Shown piece by piece: positions 1 through 9,798 of a stretch of 64,000 nt of DNA (positions within the stretch are counted from its first letter, which is position 1; each line of letters opens with the position of its first letter). This DNA comes from Hyphomicrobiales bacterium (GTDB lineage: Bacteria; Pseudomonadota; Alphaproteobacteria; Rhizobiales; Beijerinckiaceae), in contig JAGWTW010000002.1 of the NCBI GenBank assembly GCA_028868735.1, forward strand, positions 40,453 to 104,452, written 5' to 3'. The notes beneath the pieces were generated by a model that had not been told where the DNA came from, did no database searches, and saw only the letters and a list, made by a program, of their open reading frames with translations. A program made the position numbers and the translations under genes.

Positions 1-1710
1 ACGATCGATTGGGACGTCGAGATTCCGATGGACGACGGCGTCGTTCTGCGCGCCGACGTGTTTCGTCCGGTTTCCGGCGAACCTTGTCCCGTGCTGCTCA
101 CCTATGGCCCCTATGCCAAGGGCCTCGCCTTTCAGGAAGGCTACCCGAGCGCGTGGACGAAGATGATCGCCGATCATCCCGACGTCGCCTACGGTTCGAC
201 CAACAAGCATCAGAACTGGGAAGTGGTCGATCCGGAGAAGTGGGTGCCCGACGGCTATGTCTGCGTGCGCGTCGACTCGCGCGGCACGGGCCGTTCGCCC
301 GGCTTCGTCGATCATTTCTCGCCGCGCGAAACGCGCGACTTCCACGATTGCATCGAATGGGCGGCGCGCCAGCCGTGGTCCAACGGCAAGGTCGGGCTGT
401 CGGGCATATCCTATTACGGCATCAACCAATGGCATGTCGCCTCGCTGCAGCCGCCGCATCTCGCCGCCATGTGCATCTGGGAAGGCGCGGCCGACTGGTA
501 CCGCGACATGACGCATCACGGCGGCATCCTCTCGACCTTCTGGGCGAACTGGTACGACATGCAGGTCAAGACCGTGCAATACGGCCTCGGCGAACGCGGG
601 CCGCGCAGCGCGGTCTCAGGTCTGCTCGTCTGCGGCGACGAGACCCTTTCGGACGACGCGCTCGCGCGCAACCGCTGTTCGTTCGGCGACGAGATTCTCG
701 CCCATCCGCTCGACGACGACTACCATCGCGCGCGCGCCCCCCAATGGGACAAGGTGACGGTTCCCTTTCTCTCGGCGGCGAACTGGGGCGGCCAGGGCCT
801 GCATCCCCGCGGCAATTTCGAGGGGTTCACGCGCGCCGCCTCGCAGGAAAAATGGCTGGAGGCGCACGGGCTGGAGCACTGGACGCATTTCTACACGGAT
901 TATGGGCGCGCGCTGCAGAAGGCCTTTTTCGATTGCTATCTGAAAGGCGAGGACAATGGCTGGCGCGCACGCAAACGCGTGCTGTTGCAGGTGCGCCACG
1001 TCGACAGGTTCGAGGAGCGCGCGGAAGCCGAATGGCCGCTCGCGCGCACACGCTGGACGAAATTTTACCTCGACGCCGAGCGCCAGACGCTGTCGACAGA
1101 ACCGCCGAAACAACCGGCGCGCATTTCCTTCGACGCGCCAGGCGACGGCCTCACGTTCGTTTCGGCGCCGCTCGCGCAGGAAACGGAAATCACCGGCCCG
1201 CTCGCCGCTGGCCTGCGCGTGTCCTCATCGACCGCGGACGCCGACATCTTTCTGGTTTTCCGCGTCTTCACCGCGGACTTGCGCGAAATCACCTTCGCCG
1301 GCGCGATCGATCCGCATACGCCGGTCGCGCAGGGCTGGCTGCGCGCATCGCACCGCAAGCTCGACGACACGCTATCGAAGCCGTGGCGTCCCTATCACGC
1401 GCATGACGAGAAGCAGCCGCTAACGCCGGGCGTCCCCGTCGATCTGCAAATCGAGATCTGGCCGACCTCCATCGTCGTTCCCGCGGGATGCCGGATCGCG
1501 CTTTCTGTGCGCGGGCGCGATTACGAATGGCAGAAATCGACGGGGCTGCGCCTCTCGAATTTCAAGAACGAGCTAACGGGCTGCGGGCCGTTCCTGCATA
1601 ATGATCCGCGCGACCGGCCGTCCTCTATCTTCGGCGGCGCGACGACGCTGCATCTCGACGCCGACGGCGCGAACTATCTGCTTTTGCCGATCGCGCCCAA
1701 GGGCGCGTGA
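1..1710 (+). CDS. CocE/NonD family alpha/beta-hydrolase, 5' partial
   Basis: Hydrolase of the CocE/X-Pro dipeptidyl-peptidase (S15) family, which cleaves acyl esters or amides. The frame is open back to base 1 and residues T-I-D-W-D-V-E-I-P precede the first Met (base 28), so the true start is probably outside the window. Counted from that Met, the nucleophile motif G-I-S-Y-Y-G is at about residues 126-131, in an N-terminal alpha/beta-hydrolase domain. The last 200 or so residues look like the beta-rich PepX C-terminal domain. The length (560 residues plus the missing start) is normal for the family. A Liv-type importer begins 52 bp downstream on the same strand, which suggests that the hydrolase acts on the imported compound. 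The substrate cannot be read from the sequence. Confidence 0.85.
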   Translation, partial: TIDWDVEIPMDDGVVLRADVFRPVSGEPCPVLLTYGPYAKGLAFQEGYPSAWTKMIADHPDVAYGSTNKHQNWEVVDPEKWVPDGYVCVRVDSRGTGRSPGFVDHFSPRETRDFHDCIEWAARQPWSNGKVGLSGISYYGINQWHVASLQPPHLAAMCIWEGAADWYRDMTHHGGILSTFWANWYDMQVKTVQYGLGERGPRSAVSGLLVCGDETLSDDALARNRCSFGDEILAHPLDDDYHRARAPQWDKVTVPFLSAANWGGQGLHPRGNFEGFTRAASQEKWLEAHGLEHWTHFYTDYGRALQKAFFDCYLKGEDNGWRARKRVLLQVRHVDRFEERAEAEWPLARTRWTKFYLDAERQTLSTEPPKQPARISFDAPGDGLTFVSAPLAQETEITGPLAAGLRVSSSTADADIFLVFRVFTADLREITFAGAIDPHTPVAQGWLRASHRKLDDTLSKPWRPYHAHDEKQPLTPGVPVDLQIEIWPTSIVVPAGCRIALSVRGRDYEWQKSTGLRLSNFKNELTGCGPFLHNDPRDRPSSIFGGATTLHLDADGANYLLLPIAPKGA

Positions 1711-1762
1711 GCGTGAACAAGAAAAGAGCGCGCTACGCGCCGCAAGCGACAGGGAGGAAGCG

Positions 1763-3010
1763 ATGAAGATGAACAGACGCGATCTCGTGCAGGGCGTAGC
1801 GGCGTCCGCGATCGGCGCGCTCGCGCCGGCGGCCGCACGGGCGGAAGACGGCGGACCGATCCGGATCGGTCTTCTGACCGTGAAGACCGGTCCGCTCGCC
1901 TCGGGCGGAATCGACATGGAGCGCGCGCTCCAGATGTTCCTCAAGGAGCGCGGCGATCAGCTCGCCGGCCGCAAGATCGATCTGATCGTCGCCGACACCG
2001 GCGGCGTGCCAGCGACCGCGCGCACGAAGACGCAGGAGCTTGTCGAACGCAACAATGTGCATTGCCTGATCGGTCCGCTCGCGGCGTTCGAGGCGCTCGC
2101 GATCGACGACTACATCCGCCAGGCGCAGGTTCCGACCTTGTCCGTCGCCGCGGCCGAAGACATGACGCAGCGCCATCCCAACCCCTGGTTCGTGCGCGCG
2201 ACCTCCACGTCTGCGCAATGCGCGCATCCCATGGCCGACTATTGCGCCAGGGAGCTGAAATACAAGCGCATGATCACCATCGCCGACGACATCGCCTACG
2301 GCCACGAAATGTGCGCCGGCTTCCAGCGCGTGTTCGAGGAAAACGGCGGCAAGATCATCCAGAAGCTTTTCCCGCCGCTGACCGCGCCCGACTACGGCGC
2401 GTTCGTTGCAGACTTGAAGACCGATGCGGACGCGATATTCCTGGGCTTCGCCGGCTCCAATGGATTCAGGTTCCTGCGCCAGTTCGTCGAATACGGACTG
2501 AAGGACAAGATCCAGCCCGTGGGCGGCATGACGGCGCTCGACGAATCCGTTCTGCGCAACATGGGGGACGAAGCGCTCGGAATCGTGACCTCCTGCTGGT
2601 ATTCGGCGGAACTCCAGAATCCGATCAACCAGAAATTCGCGCCCGCCTTCCGCAAGCAGTTCGGGTACGATCCGGGCTTCTATGCGGCGGCCACCTATGT
2701 CGAAGGCGCCGTGCTCGAAGCCGCGCTCAAGACGATCGGCGGCAAGGCCGAAGACAAGCCCGCCTTCATGAAGGCGCTCCGCGACGTCAAGGTCGACACG
2801 GCGCGCGGCCCGGTCAGTTTCGACGCCTACGGCAACGTCGTCGGCAATGTCTACATCCGCAAGGTCGAGCGCAAGGACGGGCGCCTCGTGAACTCGATCA
2901 TCAAGACCTATCCCGACGTGAGCCAGTTCTGGACCTACGATCCAAAACAATTCCTGGCGAACCCCGTCTACTCCCGCACCTGGCCGCCGGCCGGCAATCT
3001 GGAGAAGTAG
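1763..3010 (+). CDS. ABC transporter substrate-binding protein, branched-chain amino acid (LivK) type
   Basis: Periplasmic type-1 binding protein, 415 aa. The start at 1763 follows a good ribosome site (AGGGAGGAAGCG). The N-terminus carries a twin-arginine export signal (N-R-R-D at residues 4-7, hydrophobic stretch, A-R-A near residue 28). The mature part opens with I-R-I-G-L-L-T, the usual first strand of this fold. It is the first gene of a five-gene importer cassette with LivH, LivM, LivG and LivF. Proteins of this family bind amino acids, but also aromatic acids, urea or amides. The catabolic neighbours (hydrolase, Mo-hydroxylase, amidohydrolase) favour an aromatic or heterocyclic ligand here; that is inference. 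Confidence 0.9.
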   Translation: MKMNRRDLVQGVAASAIGALAPAAARAEDGGPIRIGLLTVKTGPLASGGIDMERALQMFLKERGDQLAGRKIDLIVADTGGVPATARTKTQELVERNNVHCLIGPLAAFEALAIDDYIRQAQVPTLSVAAAEDMTQRHPNPWFVRATSTSAQCAHPMADYCARELKYKRMITIADDIAYGHEMCAGFQRVFEENGGKIIQKLFPPLTAPDYGAFVADLKTDADAIFLGFAGSNGFRFLRQFVEYGLKDKIQPVGGMTALDESVLRNMGDEALGIVTSCWYSAELQNPINQKFAPAFRKQFGYDPGFYAAATYVEGAVLEAALKTIGGKAEDKPAFMKALRDVKVDTARGPVSFDAYGNVVGNVYIRKVERKDGRLVNSIIKTYPDVSQFWTYDPKQFLANPVYSRTWPPAGNLEK

Positions 3011-3061
3011 CCGAAACGACAAACGCGCGACGCGCAGGCGTCGCGCACATCCTGCGCGCCT

Positions 3062-3931
3062 ATGCAATTCTGGATCATCCAGTTTCTCAACAGCCTCGCC
3101 CTCGGCGGGCTCCTGTTTCTCCTGTCGTCGGGCTTCTCCCTGATCTTCGGGTTGATGCGGCTCGCCAATCTCACGCACGGCGCCTTCTTCATGGTCGGCG
3201 CCTATATCGGCGCGAGCCTTCTGCGCCAGCGCGTCGTCGGCATGGATCTCTGGCTCGCCGCGCTCCTCGCCGGGATCGCGCTCGCCGCGCTCGGCGGGCT
3301 GCTCGAACGGCTGGTGCTGCGGCGGCTCGCCGGCAATTCGCTCGGGCAGGTGCTCGTCACGCTCGGCGTCGCCTTCATCCTGTCCGACGCCTGCCTGCTC
3401 GTATGGGGCGGCGATCCCATACCCGTGCCGACGCCGCGTGCGCTCGCGCGGCCGATCTTCTTCGCCGGTCTCGCCTTCCCGACCTATCGGCTTGTCGTGA
3501 TCGTCGTCTCCGTCGTCGTCGCCGTCGGGCTCCACGCGCTGCTCGAGCGCACACGCATCGGCGCGATGATCCGCGCCGGAGTCGACGACATGCCGATCGC
3601 GCGCGCGGTCGGCATCCGCGTCTCGCGTCTCTTTACCGCCGTGTTCTGCCTCGGCGCCGGTCTCGCGGGCGCCGCCGGCGTGCTCGGCGGCCCGATCTTT
3701 TCGGCTTATCCAGGTCTCGACGCCGACATGCTGCCGCTCGCGCTGATCGTCGTGATTTTGGGCGGCGTCGGCAGCCTCGCAGGCGCCTTCGTCGGCAGTT
3801 TCATCATCGGCGCCATTTACACCTTCGGCTCGACGCTGTTTCCAGATCTCGCCTATTTCATTCTGTTTCTGCCGATGATCGTGGTCATCGCGTACCGGCC
3901 CGAGGGCCTGTTCGGACGGATCGCCGCGTGA
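3062..3931 (+). CDS. livH: Branched-chain-type ABC transporter permease LivH
   Basis: Inner-membrane permease, 289 aa, almost wholly hydrophobic with about eight membrane segments. The N-terminus (residues 1-45) has the LivH pattern: an N-S-L-A-L-G-G membrane helix followed by G-F-S-L-I-F-G-L-M and L-A-N-L-T-H-G-A-F-F. It pairs with LivM to form the translocation channel. No strong Shine-Dalgarno sequence is visible before the ATG, which lies 51 bp after the binding-protein gene. The stop overlaps the GTG start of livM (GTGA), indicating translational coupling. Confidence 0.92.
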   Translation: MQFWIIQFLNSLALGGLLFLLSSGFSLIFGLMRLANLTHGAFFMVGAYIGASLLRQRVVGMDLWLAALLAGIALAALGGLLERLVLRRLAGNSLGQVLVTLGVAFILSDACLLVWGGDPIPVPTPRALARPIFFAGLAFPTYRLVVIVVSVVVAVGLHALLERTRIGAMIRAGVDDMPIARAVGIRVSRLFTAVFCLGAGLAGAAGVLGGPIFSAYPGLDADMLPLALIVVILGGVGSLAGAFVGSFIIGAIYTFGSTLFPDLAYFILFLPMIVVIAYRPEGLFGRIAA

Positions 3932-4872
3932 GCCGCGCATCGCTCATCCTCGCGCTCACGGCGCTTGTTGCGCTGGCGCTGCTGCCGTTTTACGCGGGCG
4001 AATATTTCATCAACCTCGCGAGTCAGATCCTGATCGCCGCCATCTTCGCATCGAGCCTCAATCTGCTGGTCGGTTACGGCGGGCTCACTTCGCTCGGCCA
4101 CGCGGCCTTCGTCGGCGTGTCCGCCTATGTCTTCGCCTGGCTGACGACGCACGCCGGCGCCGGCCCTGCGGTCGCGGCGGCCGCCGCGCTCGTCGGCGCG
4201 ACGATCGTCGCCTGCGTGTTCGGCCTCGTCGCGCTGCGTGCGACCGGGCTCGGCTTTCTCATGATCACGCTCGCCTTTTCCCAGATATTGTGGGGTCTCG
4301 CCTATCGCTGGGCGTCCGTGACGAACGGCGACAACGGCATTTCCGGCATTCCGCGCTTTTCGCCGTTCGGACTTTCGCTGGACGGCGCGGCCGCATTCTA
4401 CTGGTTTACGCTGGCGCTCTGCGTGATCGCGTTCGCGGCGATTGCGGCTTTCGCGTCGTCGGCGTTCGGCGCCGCGTTGCGCGGCACGCGCGACGAGCCG
4501 CGCCGCATGGCCGCGCTCGGCCACGACGTGCGTCTCATCCGCTGGATAACCTTCGTCTATGCGGGCTTCTGGGCCGGCGTCGCCGGGCTGCTCTACGTCA
4601 ACTACAACAAGTTCATCCATCCGAGCGCGATGTCGATCACCAACTCGGCCGAAGGCCTGCTCGCGGTGATCGCCGGCGGGTCGGGCACGCTCGCGGGTCC
4701 GATCGTCGGCGCGACGCTGATCATGCTTCTCAAGAATTATGTATCGGCTTACGTCGAACGCTGGAACATGCTGCTCGGCTTCGTCTTCGTCGCGATCGTC
4801 CTGATCGCGCCGGACGGCGTCATTCCTGGATTGCGCAGGGCCGCTGCGCGGATTCGCGGCGGCCGGAAATGA
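3928..4872 (+). CDS. livM: Branched-chain-type ABC transporter permease LivM
   Basis: Second inner-membrane permease, 314 aa. The start is GTG at 3928, inside the livH stop. The frame stays open upstream, but that part overlaps livH and is not transporter-like. Family signature: G-Y-G-G-L-T-S-L-G-H-A-A-F around residues 45-60, with further hydrophobic helices to the end. The stop overlaps the livG start (ATGA). Together with LivH it should form the membrane pore of this importer. Confidence 0.92.
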   Translation: MSRASLILALTALVALALLPFYAGEYFINLASQILIAAIFASSLNLLVGYGGLTSLGHAAFVGVSAYVFAWLTTHAGAGPAVAAAAALVGATIVACVFGLVALRATGLGFLMITLAFSQILWGLAYRWASVTNGDNGISGIPRFSPFGLSLDGAAAFYWFTLALCVIAFAAIAAFASSAFGAALRGTRDEPRRMAALGHDVRLIRWITFVYAGFWAGVAGLLYVNYNKFIHPSAMSITNSAEGLLAVIAGGSGTLAGPIVGATLIMLLKNYVSAYVERWNMLLGFVFVAIVLIAPDGVIPGLRRAAARIRGGRK

Positions 4873-5601
4873 CGACGCCCGCGCTTTTCATCGACAATCT
4901 CCACAAGCGCTTCGGCGGTCTGCCGGCGACGCGCGACGTGACCATGCGCGTCGCCCAAGGCGAGCGACGCCTGGTGATCGGCCCGAACGGCGCCGGCAAG
5001 ACCACGCTGTTCAACCAGATCACCGGAGACATCGCGCCGACCTCGGGCGCGATTTATCTGTTCGGCGCCGACGTCACGCGGCTTTCGCCGGCGCAACGCG
5101 CGCACCGCGGCATCGCGCGCACGTACCAGATCATCACCCTGTTCCAGAAGGACACGCTCGAGCACAACGTCATGCTCGCCTTGCTCGGCCTGTCGCGACG
5201 GCGGTTCGACATCCTGCGCCCGCTCTCGCGCTTTCCGGACATGCGTGCGGCGGCGCGCGAGGCGCTGGCGCTCGTCGGGCTCGACGGGGCTGCCGACCGG
5301 ACGGTTTCCGCGCTCGCCTACGGCGAAAAGCGCCGTCTCGAAATCGCGCTCGCGCTCGCGCAGAAGCCGAAACTCCTGCTTCTGGACGAGCCGATGGCCG
5401 GCCTGTCGCTGGAGGAGCGCAAGAGCGTGAAATCGCTCATCGCCTCCATTCCGCGCACGACGACGCTCGTGATGATCGAACACGACATGGACACCGCGCT
5501 CGATCTCGCCGACGCCGTGACGCTGCTTCACTACGGGAAAGTTCTCGTCGACGGATCGCCGCAAGCGGTGATCTCCGACCCGCAGACGCGCGAGGTCTAT
5601 C

Positions 5602-5612
<11 letters not shown>
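4869..5612 (+). CDS. livG: Branched-chain-type ABC transporter ATP-binding protein LivG
   Basis: Cytoplasmic ATPase of the importer, 247 aa, the usual LivG length. Walker A is G-P-N-G-A-G-K-T-T (about residues 38-46). The ABC signature is the LivG variant A-Y-G-E-K-R-R-L-E. Walker B is L-L-L-L-D-E-P, and the switch histidine is in M-I-E-H-D-M-D. The start at 4869 overlaps the livM stop by 4 bp; codons upstream in this frame overlap livM and are ignored. The 3' end overlaps livF by 11 bp. Confidence 0.93.
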
Positions 5613-6327
<715 letters not shown>

Positions 6328-6330
6328 CCG

Positions 6331-6813
6331 ATGCAGGCCGCGCGCACGATCGAATTCAGCGTCAACGGCGCGCCGGTGAGCGCGGAGGCGGCCGGGTCGT
6401 CGTTGCTCGCGGTTCTGCGCGGCGATCTGCGTCTGCGCGGCGCACGGTTCGGTTGCGGCGAGGGTCATTGCGGCGCGTGTACGGTGATCGTCAACGGCCG
6501 CGCCGTGCAAGCCTGCCAGACGCCGATCTGGTCGCTCGCCGGCGCCGATGTCCGCACGATCGAGGCCGCAGCGGCGGATTCGCTCGTCGCGCATGTGCGA
6601 AAGGTCTTCATTGAAGAACAGGCCGCGCAGTGCGGCTATTGCACGAATGGCGTCATCATGACGCTGGCGGCGTTGCTCGCCGCCGACCGCACGCCGGCGC
6701 GCCGGGACATTCTCGCCGTTCTCGACGAACGCCATCTCTGCCGCTGCGGCGCGCATCCGCGCATCCTGCGCGCGATCGACCGCCTGCTGAACGTCGAGGC
6801 GGCGCGCCGATGA
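6331..6813 (+). CDS. (2Fe-2S)-binding small subunit of a molybdenum hydroxylase (IorA/NicA type)
   Basis: Electron-transfer subunit, 160 aa, with two [2Fe-2S] domains. The plant-ferredoxin-like N-terminal cluster has G-C-G-E-G-H-C-G-A-C-T (about residues 45-55) and a further Cys in A-C-Q-T. The C-terminal helical cluster has Q-C-G-Y-C-T-N-G and C-R-C-G-A-H-P. The sequence shows no export signal, so the enzyme is cytoplasmic. It overlaps the large subunit by 4 bp (ATGA). With no FAD subunit nearby, the pair matches the two-subunit isoquinoline 1-oxidoreductase or nicotinate dehydrogenase architecture rather than three-subunit xanthine dehydrogenase. Confidence 0.92.
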   Translation: MQAARTIEFSVNGAPVSAEAAGSSLLAVLRGDLRLRGARFGCGEGHCGACTVIVNGRAVQACQTPIWSLAGADVRTIEAAAADSLVAHVRKVFIEEQAAQCGYCTNGVIMTLAALLAADRTPARRDILAVLDERHLCRCGAHPRILRAIDRLLNVEAARR

Positions 6814-8909
6814 CAGCGCCGCCCGCCGACATTCTCGCCAATCCGCGCCTTGCGCAATGGATCGGCGTCGCCGCCGACGGCCGGCTGCGTTTGTCGATCG
6901 GCAAAGTGGAGCTCGGCCAGGGCGCGGTCACCGCGATCGCGGCGATCGCTGCGGCGGAGCTGCGGCTTGCGCTCGACGATCTCGTCGTCGTCGCCGGCGA
7001 CACGGCGCGGGCGCCGGACGAAGGCATGACGGCCGGCAGCATGTCGATCGAACAGGGCGGCGCGGCGGCGCGCTGGGCCGCAGCCGCCGCCCGCGAAATT
7101 TTCGCGAAGGCGGCGGCGGCGCGGTTCGGATGCGCGGTCGCAGACCTGCGCATCGACGAAGGCCGCTTCTCTGCCCCGCAGCGCAACGAGAGCCTCGGCT
7201 ATGGCGATCTCGCCGGCGAGGTCGACCTCGATTGCGATCTTCGCGACCGCGAAGCGCCCGCCATGGGCGCACGCATGGCGCAGACCGGAATCGCGCGCCT
7301 CGATCTCACGGCGAAGCTTGCCGGCGGCGCGTTCATCCAGGACATGGATCTGCCGGGTCTGCTGCACGGACGCGTCCTGCGGGCGCCGCGCCAGAACATG
7401 CGGCTCGCACGCATCGACCGCGCGGCGATCGAAGCGCTGCCGGGCGTCAGGCATGTGGCCGTCGACGGCGATTTCATCGGCCTCGTCGCCGGGCGCGAGG
7501 ACGAGGCGGAGCGCGCCGCGGCCGCAGCGCGTCGTCATATCGAATGGCGCGGCGAAGAAACGCCCGCGCTCGACGACGAGAACGCGTGGATGGACTCGGT
7601 CGCCGCGGTCAGCGTGACGACGCTCGTCGACGAAGGCGTCGGCGCGGGCGCGGCGCAGCGCATCGAGGCCGTCTATTCGCGTCCCTGGATCGCGCACGCC
7701 TCGATCGGGCCCTCGACCGCCATCGCCGAATGGCGGGACGGCGCGCTCACCGTGTGGACGCACAGCCAGGGCGTCTATCCGCTGCGCGCCGCGCTCGCCC
7801 GCGCGCTGGAGGCCGCGCCGGACAAGATTCGCGTCGTCCACGCCATGGGCGCCGGCTGCTACGGACACAACGGCGCCGACGATGTCGCGCTCGACGCGGC
7901 CCTGCTCGCGCGCGCGGCGGGCGCGCCGGTGCGCTGCCAATGGTCGCGCGCGGACGAGCTCGCATGGTCGCCCTTCGGCGCGCCGATGCGCATGAAGCTT
8001 TCCGCCGCGCTCGATTCGCAGGGCCGCATCGTGGAATGGACGCACGAAGTCTCGAGCCCGCCGCATGTCGCGCGGCCCGGCTTCGGCGAAGGCGTCAACC
8101 TCCTCGCCGCCGCGCAGATCGAACGCGCAAAGCCGCCCTCCCCTCCCGTCGACTTTCCAGGCCCGGCCGGCGCGGGCGACCGCAACGCCATCCCGCTCTA
8201 CGCGGTCGGGCGGCGGCGCATCGTCCATCGTCTTCTGCCGCAATGGCCGGTGCGCACATCGGCGCTGCGCTCGCTCGGCGCGCACGGAAACATATTCGCC
8301 ATCGAATCCTTCATGGACGAACTCGCCGCACGCGCAGGCGTCGATCCGATCGAATTCCGCCTCGCGCATCTCACGGACGCGCGCGCGCGCGCCGTCGTGC
8401 GCGCGGCGGGCCGCCTTGCCGGATGGGACGCGCGCGACAAGGGCGGCGCGGGCGAAGGACGTGGAATCGGTTTTGCGCGCTACAAGAATTCCGGCGGATA
8501 TTGCGCGGTCGTCGCGCGCGTGGAAGCGACGGACAAAATTGCGGTGACCCACGCCTATGCGGCCGTCGATTGCGGCGCGGTCGTCCACGCCGACGGATTG
8601 CGCAACCAGATCGAAGGCGGGATCGTGCAGGCTGCGAGCTGGACGCTGAAGGAAGCGGCGCGCTTTGCGCCGGACGGCCCGGTTGCGCAGAGCTGGGCCG
8701 ATTATCCGATCCTGAATTTTTCCGAATGCCCGGAGATTCACGTCGAATTTCTGGAGCCCGACGGCGCGCCTTCGCTCGGCGGCGGCGAATGCGCGGCGGG
8801 ACCGACGGCGGCGGCGATCGCCAACGCGCTCGCCCATGCGCTGGGCTTGCGCGTGCGGAACATGCCGCTGACCCCGGACCGAATTCGCAAGACCATAGAA
8901 ACGCAGTAG
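6810..8909 (+). CDS. Molybdopterin-binding large subunit of an IorB-type molybdenum hydroxylase
   Basis: Catalytic subunit, 699 aa, binding molybdopterin cytosine dinucleotide and hydroxylating an aldehyde or N-heterocycle at an electrophilic carbon. The N-terminus begins in the Mo-binding fold (G-K-V-E-L-G-Q-G near residue 30). The small aldehyde-oxidase-like 'hammerhead' domain follows around residues 155-250 (G-G-A-F-I-Q-D). A permuted order like this is characteristic of IorB-type enzymes. The conserved active-site Glu is in G-G-G-E at about residue 660. The nearby amidohydrolase and hydrolase suggest an N-heterocyclic or aromatic substrate, but none can be named. The molybdate genes modBC occur later in the window (38081). 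Confidence 0.88.
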   Translation: MTAPPADILANPRLAQWIGVAADGRLRLSIGKVELGQGAVTAIAAIAAAELRLALDDLVVVAGDTARAPDEGMTAGSMSIEQGGAAARWAAAAAREIFAKAAAARFGCAVADLRIDEGRFSAPQRNESLGYGDLAGEVDLDCDLRDREAPAMGARMAQTGIARLDLTAKLAGGAFIQDMDLPGLLHGRVLRAPRQNMRLARIDRAAIEALPGVRHVAVDGDFIGLVAGREDEAERAAAAARRHIEWRGEETPALDDENAWMDSVAAVSVTTLVDEGVGAGAAQRIEAVYSRPWIAHASIGPSTAIAEWRDGALTVWTHSQGVYPLRAALARALEAAPDKIRVVHAMGAGCYGHNGADDVALDAALLARAAGAPVRCQWSRADELAWSPFGAPMRMKLSAALDSQGRIVEWTHEVSSPPHVARPGFGEGVNLLAAAQIERAKPPSPPVDFPGPAGAGDRNAIPLYAVGRRRIVHRLLPQWPVRTSALRSLGAHGNIFAIESFMDELAARAGVDPIEFRLAHLTDARARAVVRAAGRLAGWDARDKGGAGEGRGIGFARYKNSGGYCAVVARVEATDKIAVTHAYAAVDCGAVVHADGLRNQIEGGIVQAASWTLKEAARFAPDGPVAQSWADYPILNFSECPEIHVEFLEPDGAPSLGGGECAAGPTAAAIANALAHALGLRVRNMPLTPDRIRKTIETQ

Positions 8910-8919
8910 GAGCGACACG

Positions 8920-9798
8920 ATGAAGATCGGAGTTTGCGGAACCGGCAAGATGGGCTCGGCCATCGCCCAGCGCCTGAAATCCGTAGGCCACGACGTGGTC
9001 GTGTGGAATCGCGACGCGTCGAAGACCGCGCCGCTGGCGGCCGCCGGCATGACGGTCGCCGCGTCTCCGCGCGAACTCGTGAACGCCTGCGACGCGAGCA
9101 TAACCATGGTGCTCGACGACCGCGCGCTGGACGCCGTCTATCGCGGCGACAATGGACTCTTCAGTGCGCAAGGCGCGGGCAAGCTCGCGATCGACATGAG
9201 CACGGTGCTGCCGGCGAGCGAGGAGTCCATAGCGGCGGAAGCGAAATCGAAGGGCTTCGCCTTCGTCGAATGCCCGGTCGGCGGCACGGTCGGCCCGGCG
9301 CGCGACGGCAAGCTGTTCGGTCTCGTCGGCGGCTCGGACGCAGATGTCGCGCGCGCGCGGCCCGTACTCGAACAAATGTGCCGGCGGATCGAACACGTCG
9401 GGCCGCCCGGCGCCGGCGCACGGCTGAAGCTCGCGGTCAATCTGCCGCTGCTCGTCTACTGGCAGGCGCTGGGGGAGGCGTTCGCGCTCTGCAAGCCGCT
9501 CGGCCTGCCGCCGGAACGGCTCGTCGACATCATGGCCGACACGTCTGGAACCGCCGCCGCCATGAAGATGCGCGCAGCCGACATGGCGCGCGCGCTCGGC
9601 GGCCAGCTTCCCGCGACGGCTTCTTTCGACGTGCGCGCGGCGCGCAAGGATCTCACCGTCATGGCCGCCTATGCGCGCACGCTCGGCCTCGAACTGCCGG
9701 CGACCGCGGCCGCGCTCGCCTCCTTCAGCGAAGCGGCGGAGGCGGGCCTCGCAGACAAGGACGCGATCGCTGTGACCGCGCGCTGGGCGGCTAAATGA
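8920..9798 (+). CDS. NAD(P)-dependent beta-hydroxyacid dehydrogenase (3-hydroxyisobutyrate dehydrogenase-like)
   Basis: Oxidoreductase of the 3-hydroxyisobutyrate/6-phosphogluconate dehydrogenase superfamily, 292 aa. The Rossmann motif G-T-G-K-M-G is at residues 7-12 and the catalytic Lys is at about 170 within G-A-G-A-R-L-K-L. A ribosome site (GTAGGAGCG) precedes the ATG 10 bp after the Mo-hydroxylase gene. The stop overlaps the next gene's start (ATGA). It probably oxidises or reduces a hydroxyacid intermediate of the pathway encoded by the operon. Confidence 0.87.
   Translation: MKIGVCGTGKMGSAIAQRLKSVGHDVVVWNRDASKTAPLAAAGMTVAASPRELVNACDASITMVLDDRALDAVYRGDNGLFSAQGAGKLAIDMSTVLPASEESIAAEAKSKGFAFVECPVGGTVGPARDGKLFGLVGGSDADVARARPVLEQMCRRIEHVGPPGAGARLKLAVNLPLLVYWQALGEAFALCKPLGLPPERLVDIMADTSGTAAAMKMRAADMARALGGQLPATASFDVRAARKDLTVMAAYARTLGLELPATAAALASFSEAAEAGLADKDAIAVTARWAAK

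Noticed and set aside
1733..3940. A 735-codon minus-strand open frame.
   Set aside because: It is antisense to the binding-protein and livH genes; highly charged sequence without motifs.
6636..9107. An 823-codon minus-strand open frame.
   Set aside because: It is antisense to the Mo-hydroxylase large subunit and shows only low-complexity Arg/Asp/Ala sequence.
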